From: Closterium sp. Naga37s-1 | Lineage: Eukaryota; Streptophyta; Zygnematophyceae; Desmidiales; Closteriaceae | Direction of reading: 5' to 3' | DNA length: 64,000 nt | NCBI GenBank assembly: GCA_947471745.1 | Contig: CANJKZ010000534.1 | Span: forward strand, 1 to 64,000 | The notes under the pieces: model-generated | Told to the model about the DNA's origin: nothing | Database searches by the model: none | The model's input: the letters and a program-made list of their open reading frames with translations, nothing else | Made by a program: the position numbers and the translations under genes | Shown: positions 57,226-64,000 of the stretch, in pieces | How positions within the stretch are numbered: position 1 is the stretch's first letter | Layout of the letters: each line of letters opens with the position of its first letter

Positions 57226-58161
57226 TCACATCACGGGCACAGACAGCCCCCCGAAGCCTTCTCCTCCTGCCCTTCCCATGCGAACCGTGGCCATGCCCGG
57301 CCTGCCGCCCTTGGAGCCTCTGGAGAAGAGCCGGTACTCGCTCTCCCCGCCGCCCGCCGGCCCGATGCCAGTCCAAGCAGTGTGGGTGCGAGGGCAAGCG
57401 TTGCTCTCGACTGGCGGTGCCTCGTGAACAGGGGCGCTTCCACGGGGCAGCACGGGGAAGTGGAAGAGCGAGAAGTCGCCAGAGGAGCGGCGGTCGTGCA
57501 GGACCGGCGGCTGGTGTTGGATGCAAGAACGGATCGTGGCGCCGCACTGGACAGTGTTGCGCGACGCGCCTCCGACACTTGCAGAGCGCTCTAAAGCAGC
57601 CGCCTCACTCGCACAGGCTCGTGCCTCCCCCCAAACCCACGGCTCGGGGTCACCGTACCCGTCAAGCCTGGCAACGCCAGCGGCCATGACTCCTTGGATG
57701 GGCGCAAGCCCAACGCTGCCGCGCGGTTGCTGCTGCGAAGACTGGCGAGTCTGCGGGTGACCGTGCTCCGGAATAAGAGCTTCTGCAACACGACAACGCG
57801 TGCTCGCCACAACGGGTTTCTCGTCGCTTGCTCTAACGTCATCTCCCTCGCTGATGACGTGGACGTCGCCGAGTTGGCGCCAGCTGTGATTTGCGAGGTC
57901 GTACAGGGCCTCCTTATAGTCCGGCTGCACTGGAGGGTTGGACGACGCCAGGGCGGCAGCCATGGGCGACTCAGCGGCCCAGTACGCGTCTTCCTCCCTC
58001 TCGTAATCCGCCGCGTCTTTGACGCGCGGCGCGCACGAGGTCATGTGGCTCAGGTCAACCTCCTTCAGCACCGCGTCCTTCACATCCACGTGCCCATGGC
58101 CGTCCCGCTGCCAGGGACCTTGTGGCGTGCCAGCGGGATCTGAAGCTGTGCTGGGACTCAT
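57226..58161 (-). CDS. Unrecognised host protein, about 311 residues
   Basis: A single open frame from the ATG at 58161 (MSPSTASDPAGTPQGPW) to a TGA at 57226-57228. The frame is open a little upstream but only from a GTG at 58170. I do not recognise a domain. The N-terminal third is acidic with aromatic residues (DYEREEDAYWAAESPM, then DYKEALYDLANHSWRQLG). The middle is Gln/Gly-rich. The C-terminal third is basic and has RRSSGDFSLFHFPVLPRG. There is no signal peptide or membrane segment. The acidic part looks most protein-like. The low-complexity end could be read-through into an intron or untranslated region, so the real C-terminus may differ if the gene is spliced. It lies in the same orientation as the gene at 59495. 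Confidence 0.5.
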   Translation of the reverse strand: MSPSTASDPAGTPQGPWQRDGHGHVDVKDAVLKEVDLSHMTSCAPRVKDAADYEREEDAYWAAESPMAAALASSNPPVQPDYKEALYDLANHSWRQLGDVHVISEGDDVRASDEKPVVASTRCRVAEALIPEHGHPQTRQSSQQQPRGSVGLAPIQGVMAAGVARLDGYGDPEPWVWGEARACASEAAALERSASVGGASRNTVQCGATIRSCIQHQPPVLHDRRSSGDFSLFHFPVLPRGSAPVHEAPPVESNACPRTHTAWTGIGPAGGGESEYRLFSRGSKGGRPGMATVRMGRAGGEGFGGLSVPVM

Positions 58162-59494
58162 GCTCGCCACGGATACAGGATGCGGCCGCAGACCGAATGT
58201 TTGATCGCTCGGCTTTATCGAGGTCTAGCGCTACTGTCCGTTGTTGAAATCTGTTGAAATGATGGTTGTAAAATCCTGATCAGGTATGAAGTAAGGCCAG
58301 CTGAAATCCGGTCTGATCAGAAGATAAATCGTCAGCCAGGATTGCTTCTAAGCAAAAGAGGAACAAACCCGTTAACGATTCACAGAGTTAGAAGCTCAGA
58401 GAGAAAAGAAGCCAGATTGATAAAGCGCTTCGAATGTAGTCGAATGGAGATGATGCAACTGAAACAAGGTGGATCAGGTAACTCAAACGAGAATGGGTGA
58501 GGGTTTGAGTTGAGGTAGGAGGAAGATGGAAGGGTGATCGCAGATACAGTTCCCCTGTGCGCGTCCAAGGCGTTTGCATACTGCTGGCATTTGCCTCATT
58601 TTTCCCGGCTTGTGATTCCAGGGAATCCGCAGTCATGTGGAATTTGAAGTTCCTAGTTTGAAATTCGAACAGCCAAACTGTGATTGACGGACGGATCGAC
58701 TGGTGAAGAAGCGCGAGCCCTGTGAGCGACACGTGCCTGTACTCGCGACCAGCGTGGCATCGCGCGAATCCCGTAGGAGAAGTGGACACTTGGCGACGAC
58801 TGTTCATGCTCACTTCTCCAGCTATTGGTGGGAGCCGCAGCTTTTCCCATTTCACCGCGATGAGGATGCACACATGCGTTTTTCGTTCTCACTTCGCAAG
58901 CTCGGAGATCAAGCTGACAAATTCGGATTGGCATCTTCATTACCCGCTGCGCGATTGCGATAATGATCAGCCAAGAGTGGATAGGGCAGCTGGATCAAAC
59001 TGGCTACATGAAAACAATGCACCCCCCTGAAGAAAGCTGTCAATTGCTAACTACACCCCTACAAGTGCACCAGGAACACCAACACAAGTGCACACTACTG
59101 AACCAGAGAGGAACCCAGTGAACCATTATGTAGGCTTGAAAATGTTTGAAAATTGAGATACATGGAACCAGTTAGTAAGTCAGTCTCGCAGACATGTTAA
59201 GCATAAATTACCTGGGCCATTTCCAGGAAGCAGGGAAACGGAGTGAAAAAAAAAGGGGGGAACAATAACTAGACACTGCAGGTATGCGTGCTGAACTGGA
59301 ACAACTGGCTGTGAGGGAGCATGGACAGAACGGTGTAGGGAAAGTGCAAGTGGGAGATGAGAGAGGGGTGTAGTGCATTCTGCATGGCTGAAAATGGTTG
59401 AGCTGAGTGCCACGGGTTGTAGTCACCTTCACGAAGGTAAATCACCAGTCGGATGTCGTACACTGTTTTGGTTTGCTGAAACTGCGTCCTTATC
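58162..59494. other. Intergenic stretch between two minus-strand genes
   Basis: No supported gene. It should hold the upstream region of the 57226-58161 frame and the 3' untranslated part of the gene ending at 59495. The minus-strand frame at 58388-58873 (161 codons) has no domain and a composition unlike its neighbours. No clear TATA box or terminator could be fixed by eye. Confidence 0.45.
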
Positions 59495-62400
59495 CTACTT
59501 CTCCTTGTAGCTCCTGCCACCCTTTTCCCTGTCACGGTTCTGCTCCTTCCCTTTCTCCAGCCTCTTGGCTTTATCGCGGCTCTTCTCCTTGTCCTTACCG
59601 TCCTTGTACCGATCTCTGTCTCTTTCTTCCCTGTCCCTGTCCCGCTCACGTGTCCTCTCGCCTTTGTGCTTGGAACTCTCTCTCCCTTTCTCCCGGTTCC
59701 TCTCGCTATCCCTGTCCCTCTCTTTCTCTCTTTCTCTATCCCTATCCCTATCCCTGTCCTTATCCCTATCCCTGTCTCTCTCCTTATCCCTATCCCTGTC
59801 TCTCTCCTTATCCCTGTCCCTACCTTTGTCTCTCTCCCTCTCCTTATCCCTGTCTCTGTCTCGTTCCTTACCCCTCTCTCGATCTTTCTCTCTTCCTTTC
59901 TCCTTATCACGATTTTTTTCTCTTTCTTTATCTCTCCCCTTCCCCCTACCACCACCATCCTCCACCATTGATTGAGCTTCAGCTTTCGAACCTCTGCTTC
60001 GCTCCCTATCATCCTCCTTATCCCATTTCCCTTCCCGCTCTTCTTCCCACTCCCTCTCTTCATACCTCTCCTGGCGTCTCTCTCTTGTCTTACCACCGTC
60101 TCGTTCCCGTCGTCTCTCCCTGTCCCCACCGCCCTCGCGTGCCTGCTCAGGATCCTTCCTTCGGCTCTGCTGATCCCTCTCCTTCCGCTTCTCCTTTCTC
60201 CGTGCCTCATCACGCTCATGGCTCCTCTCTCGATCACTGCTTCTCTCCCTGTCCTTGTGTCCATGTCTCTCTTTGCTCCTCTCCCTTCCGCTCTCCCTTG
60301 TGCGCTCATGCCGATCTCGCTCCCTCTCGCTGCCTCTCCCATGCTTGCCATCCCTCGCCCGCTCCCTCTCCCTCGCCCGCTCCTTTCCATGCTCTCTGTG
60401 CCTGTCCTGTTCAGAATACGTGTCTCTGCTCTTTGATCCCCGCTTCTCCCTGTGCCTACTCGAGCTGTCACAGTGCCTGCTGTCCCGTTCTCGACTTCTA
60501 TCCCTGTGCTTTGACTTTGGCTTTTCACTTTCCCTGGACCTATATCTTTCTTTCTCTCGATCCTCCCTGCCTCTCTCCGGGTCTCGGTTCCTCCCTTGTT
60601 CTTTGTCTCTCGCCCCGTCTCGATCCCGATCCCTCGGCCTAGCTCTCTCCTTGTCTCGATCCCTCTCTCTGTATCGATCCCTATCGTCATCCCAATCTGT
60701 GTCATCCTCCCTCACTCTGTCTCCGTTGCACTTAGCCCGGTCACTATCCCTCTCCCTCTTACTCTCCCTCTCGCCCTCCCACAGCTCAGCGTCTACTCCT
60801 TCCCCATCACTTGCACTCCACCCATCTGAACCCTCCTCATTGCCACTGTTATCTAAATCACTTATCGAAACACTCCTTTCTCTCAGCATGCCAACCAACA
60901 CATCCGTGCCCACTCGCGCACCCCCGTCACTCTCCACCTCATCCCGTCCCCACGCCGCCTCTGACCCTGAGCTGGACCCTGCGCCATCACTCCGCTCACT
61001 ATACACATCCTCCTCCTCCTCCTCGCCCTGTACCGCCTCGTCATCGCTCCCCTCCATACTCTCCTCCCACTCGCTCCCTGACGGTCTCTCACCGCCCCTT
61101 CTCCCACTACCCTCGCTGTCCATCTCCCCCTGCTGCCCCCTCGCTCCCTGCATGGGCAGCATGCCTTCGCGCCGCATCACCAGCGCAATGCCCTCGCCCA
61201 TGCCATCACCCGCCTCCATCCCCTCATCTTCTGCCCAGCTCACGCACGGCGACTCCAGGGGCGACGCCGAGTCAGCAGAGCCAGCAGACGTGTCCCGGCT
61301 CATGGCGGCTTTCACGGTGTTGAGGCTGATGCTGCGCGCTGCATGCACCTCACTCTCCCCACTCATGCGCCCCCCTCTTCCTGCCCCCATCACCAGTGCT
61401 GCAGCCACAGGGGCGTCCTGTGACCTCTGCCGCAGCAGCTGCTTCCTTCTCTCAGATCGCACCCTCTCACTCCCACTGCCACCAACACCCACAATACCGC
61501 TGCCCCTGGTGCCAGAGGCGGCGCCAACAGGCATGCACGGCACCTCTGCTGCGCGCTGCAGCTCTCGCACTCCGCGTACCTCTCGCTCTCTCCTCCCTCC
61601 CTTGTCCAGTCGATCCCTATCCCGCCTTCTTGCAACACCATGCCCTTCCCCTGTGTTATACATCCACGCGCCATCCACACTAGCACCAACTGACAATGTC
61701 CCTTGCCCGTTCTCAAAGCTGTATCTCCGAGATAAGTAACCCGAGCCCTCGCCTTCCCACTGCTGCCCATTACCGTACTCTCCTGCACGCCCTGCCATGT
61801 ACTGCTGTTCGCCCTCGTACTCATCCACAGCATCCCCACTCGCATACATATCGCCACTCGGCATAGCCTCATACTGCTGCATGCTGCGCGAGTGCCCCAG
61901 GGACGACCGCACGCCTCCTTGCCCCATGTGCCCCGTCGCCTGCCCGCGATGGAAAGACCGGTACGAGCTCACGTTTTCCGCCGCATACCCCATGGCGTAC
62001 CCACCCCCTTCGCCCGCGCCGCTGCCAGGGTCAGCGGGCAGGTGATACCCCCCATGGTTATAGTCGTGGTGGGGGTGGTGGTGTGGGTGGAGGGGCGAGA
62101 GCGGGAAGGCGGAGTCAGGAGCGGGGTAGAGCGGGCGACAGAAGGCCTGGTCGTCTGGGATAAGCCCTGTGCCTGACCCGTATGAGTCGTATGAACCCGC
62201 TACCGCAATGCCTGCTGCTGCAGCCGAGGGCGGAGGGTTGTAGGGCTTTGCGAGGGTGATGCTGCCAGGCGCACGGGCAGCAGCCAAGGACGATGGAGGC
62301 GCGGCAGCAGCGGTGGCGGATGCAGTGCGATGGAGAGGCGAGCGCATGTGGCCCCCCGGGAGCGCTGCTGCCCCAGAGCCTGTCGGCGGCCCCACACCGC

Positions 62401-64000
62401 CCCCAAAGCTGACACTGCTCTTCAAGCGTGGCTCGCCGCGAGGGGACTTTGGGAAGGAGGGCGTGGGGCCATGGCGGGCGGGCATGGGCGAGTGGAAGTC
62501 AGGATGCACAGGGAAGGCGTGGGGGAAGGCGGCCGTGTGGTGATGCGGGGAGACAGGCATGGGGGAGGGCTGGGGGGAGGCGAACGGCTGCGATTGGTCG
62601 AACATGGGAGCCTGGGAGGAAGGCAAGGAGGTGAGTGGGGGGTGGGAGTAGCGTGAGGCTGGACTGGGGGATCGAGACAGGGGAGACGTTGGACGGAAGG
62701 CATGCGGATGGGTAAACGGGCTAGCAAGCGAGCAAGGGGAGAGAGGGTGAGGAGAGACAGGGTTGGTGAGATGAGCGTTGTGCAACATGGCTTGTTGGCC
62801 TTGTCCCCCCACGTATCCACTCCCAGAGCCCCATGCTTTGCTGCCTGCCTGGCTGCCAGTGCCACTGCCACTACTCCCACTCACACTGCTGCTACTCGTG
62901 CTACTCCCAGGGATGCTACTGCCGCTGCAAGTGCTGCTGGTGCTGCTACTGCTGCTAATCACCCCCCCTGCCCCGCCACCCCCGGCGCCACCACTGCTGC
63001 TGGTGGCGGCGGCACTGTTCCAGCTCCCTCCAAAGCCATTGGCAGGCACGGTTCCACTCAGCGACTTGGCGTGGGGCAGGGGGGAGCGCGGGGGGAGATT
63101 TACAGGCTCCGTGGCGGATGGGGGGAAGCGTGCCCTGGCGGCACCCCAGGTGGGCGTGGCGGCGGGGGAGAAGGGCGCGCCTGCATCCAGGCGAGGCGAC
63201 CGCAAGCGCTCCTCACTCTCCCTCGCCCCGTTCCCCTCCTCTCCTGCCTCCCCTGCGCCCGCTGCCACCCCACCACGAGCAGCACTAGCCCCAGCGCCTC
63301 CAGCACCGGCAACCCACTTCCCCTTGCCCATGGGCCCCTTGCCACCGCTCACAGGTGCCACAAGCGGGGTAGTGGCAGCTCTACCAGCGTAATCGCCTAC
63401 CGTTCTCCCCTGACCCCTGCTGCTGCCGCCCTTCGCCCACTCCCCTGCTAGCCCCGGGGAAACGGTGCCATCTGCATTCCAGCTGGCCCCTGCTGCTGCT
63501 GCCGGCACAGCTGGTGGCGGGGTAGAGAGGCCGGCAGCATAGGAGGAGCGCAGCGCGTGCGTGGAGAGAGAGCGCAGCGCCACACGCTGCTGCCCTCGGC
63601 TGCCGCCTAACGGGGTGGCGAAGCCAGCTGCAGAATCGCCGTCAGTAAGAGCAAGAGCAGCGTGGGCGTGAGCGGCAGGGCCCGGCGCCCCAAGCAGAGG
63701 GCTGGCAGGTGCCATGGCAGCATTGCTGTCCGACCCCCACTGGGGTGGCGCCGCACTGGTGGGGTTGGAGGGCGACGCATAGATGGGCAGGGACACCAGG
63801 CGACGCCACGGCGCCGTAGGTGCACTCCCTGCAGCTGCACTAGGATCTGCCATGCCCCGTGCCATTGCTGCTGCTGCTGTTGCTGTTGCTTCTGCTGCTG
63901 CGGTGGAAAAGGCTTCAAGTGGTCGCTGTGTCTCTTGCTCCCTCTCCTCCTGCACTCGAATTCTTTCCTTCTCCTCCCACTCCCACGCTTCCATCTCCCC
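59495..64000 (-). CDS. Large protein with disordered N-half and Arg/Asp/Glu/Lys-rich tail (partial)
   Basis: The frame runs from the window edge to a TAG after SYKEK at 59495; the first ATG in view is at 63994, so about 1500 residues are seen and the true start may lie outside. Order: an Ala/Glu-rich start; Ser/Gly/Pro-rich low complexity (to ~residue 600) with a poly-Ser segment near 350-385 and His/Pro-rich stretches near 420-510; a mixed region with RRYSFENGQGTLSVGASV (~770-790) and RSERRKQLLRQRSQ (~865); an acidic segment (EGSDDEAVQGEEEEEDVYSE, ~1010); then about 430 residues of RD/RE/KD repeats. Such tails occur in nuclear RNA-processing proteins, including splicing factors and FIP1- and ZC3H13-like proteins. 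No RNA-binding fold is visible, so nuclear RNA processing is inference. No introns are apparent. Confidence 0.75.
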   Translation of the reverse strand, partial: GEMEAWEWEEKERIRVQEEREQETQRPLEAFSTAAAEATATAAAAMARGMADPSAAAGSAPTAPWRRLVSLPIYASPSNPTSAAPPQWGSDSNAAMAPASPLLGAPGPAAHAHAALALTDGDSAAGFATPLGGSRGQQRVALRSLSTHALRSSYAAGLSTPPPAVPAAAAGASWNADGTVSPGLAGEWAKGGSSRGQGRTVGDYAGRAATTPLVAPVSGGKGPMGKGKWVAGAGGAGASAARGGVAAGAGEAGEEGNGARESEERLRSPRLDAGAPFSPAATPTWGAARARFPPSATEPVNLPPRSPLPHAKSLSGTVPANGFGGSWNSAAATSSSGGAGGGGAGGVISSSSSTSSTCSGSSIPGSSTSSSSVSGSSGSGTGSQAGSKAWGSGSGYVGGQGQQAMLHNAHLTNPVSPHPLSPCSLASPFTHPHAFRPTSPLSRSPSPASRYSHPPLTSLPSSQAPMFDQSQPFASPQPSPMPVSPHHHTAAFPHAFPVHPDFHSPMPARHGPTPSFPKSPRGEPRLKSSVSFGGGVGPPTGSGAAALPGGHMRSPLHRTASATAAAAPPSSLAAARAPGSITLAKPYNPPPSAAAAGIAVAGSYDSYGSGTGLIPDDQAFCRPLYPAPDSAFPLSPLHPHHHPHHDYNHGGYHLPADPGSGAGEGGGYAMGYAAENVSSYRSFHRGQATGHMGQGGVRSSLGHSRSMQQYEAMPSGDMYASGDAVDEYEGEQQYMAGRAGEYGNGQQWEGEGSGYLSRRYSFENGQGTLSVGASVDGAWMYNTGEGHGVARRRDRDRLDKGGRREREVRGVRELQRAAEVPCMPVGAASGTRGSGIVGVGGSGSERVRSERRKQLLRQRSQDAPVAAALVMGAGRGGRMSGESEVHAARSISLNTVKAAMSRDTSAGSADSASPLESPCVSWAEDEGMEAGDGMGEGIALVMRREGMLPMQGARGQQGEMDSEGSGRRGGERPSGSEWEESMEGSDDEAVQGEEEEEDVYSERSDGAGSSSGSEAAWGRDEVESDGGARVGTDVLVGMLRERSVSISDLDNSGNEEGSDGWSASDGEGVDAELWEGERESKRERDSDRAKCNGDRVREDDTDWDDDRDRYRERDRDKERARPRDRDRDGARDKEQGRNRDPERGREDREKERYRSRESEKPKSKHRDRSRERDSRHCDSSSRHREKRGSKSRDTYSEQDRHREHGKERARERERARDGKHGRGSERERDRHERTRESGRERSKERHGHKDRERSSDRERSHERDEARRKEKRKERDQQSRRKDPEQAREGGGDRERRRERDGGKTRERRQERYEEREWEEEREGKWDKEDDRERSRGSKAEAQSMVEDGGGRGKGRDKEREKNRDKEKGREKDRERGKERDRDRDKERERDKGRDRDKERDRDRDKERDRDRDKDRDRDRDREREKERDRDSERNREKGRESSKHKGERTRERDRDREERDRDRYKDGKDKEKSRDKAKRLEKGKEQNRDREKGGRSYKEK
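59690..59870. repeat. Imperfect hexamer repeat coding the RD/KE tail
   Basis: On the plus strand, TCCCTA and TCCCTG hexamers alternate for about 180 bp; on the minus strand they read as Arg-Asp/Lys-Glu codon pairs within the gene above. The period of six keeps the frame, so length changes would lengthen or shorten the charged tail without breaking it. Confidence 0.75.

Noticed and set aside
58388-58873. 161-codon minus-strand frame upstream of the 57226-58161 gene
   Set aside because: No domain, overlapping frames on both strands and no clear bias; more likely upstream or intergenic DNA.
59690-59870. Telomere-like CCCTAT hexamers
   Set aside because: Plant and algal telomeres use CCCTAAA or similar. 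These are CCCTAT/CCCTGT, imperfect, and explained as codons of the charged tail.
59565-61739. Plus-strand frames of several hundred codons rich in Ser, Leu and Pro
   Set aside because: They mirror the minus-strand gene with its Arg/Asp/Glu codon repeats; the plus-strand products are low complexity.

Overview
This is eukaryotic nuclear DNA dominated by repeats. The pol sequences of the Ty1/copia elements, the L1-like LINE, initiator-Met primer sites and intron-like segments with GT/AG borders all point to the green lineage. The protein style (GC-rich copia gag with long glycine runs, gag opening on a DUF4219/UBN2-like region) reminds me of streptophyte algae such as Closterium. That is an impression from memory that I could not test. 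There are no operons, no CRISPR array, and I found no rRNA or tRNA gene.

Layout. (1) 1-23886 is a 31-bp satellite of roughly 500 units with large recent internal duplications. It is interrupted by a solo LTR (13660-14430, target duplication CAAAA) and by a whole-looking copia element, copy A (15113-21601, target duplication AGTGC). (2) 23887-27496 is a mosaic of two other satellites: about six units of 365-366 bp, bracketed by one inverted 173-bp unit on the left and about seven direct 173-bp units on the right. (3) 27497-34873 is a second copia family on the minus strand with very short 126-bp LTRs, copy C. It has no target duplication and sits between two different satellites. (4) 34874-36773 holds two more 365-bp-type units, one copy of a dispersed repeat whose inverted partner lies at 55.1-55.5 kb, and a gene-free stretch. 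(5) 36774-49375 is a nested transposon pile. An L1-like LINE (ORF1, then ORF2 with APE endonuclease, reverse transcriptase and zinc finger) was entered by copia copy B (41798-48281, target duplication CTTTC). At its ORF2 stop codon it was also entered by a Harbinger-like MITE (48601-49372, target duplication TTA), which in turn holds a 278-bp solo LTR (49029-49306, target duplication ATATG). (6) 50.1-55.1 kb is the strangest part: at least nine related segments that each begin exactly at a splice-donor-like GT, alternating with related exon-like cores, plus a ~0.5-kb exon/intron segment duplicated 1.4 kb apart. (7) 57226-64000 carries two likely host genes on the minus strand: an unrecognised ~311-residue protein, and the 3' part of a large protein with a disordered Ser/Pro-rich half and a long Arg/Asp/Glu/Lys-rich tail.

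How it fits together. The left 49 kb reads like pericentromeric or other heterochromatic DNA, where satellites grow by block duplication and retroelements nest. LTR pairs within the full-length elements differ by zero to two substitutions, so several insertions are recent. Gene-like sequence appears only from about 50 kb. The exon-intron amplification there and the two minus-strand genes are the parts most likely to matter to the host.
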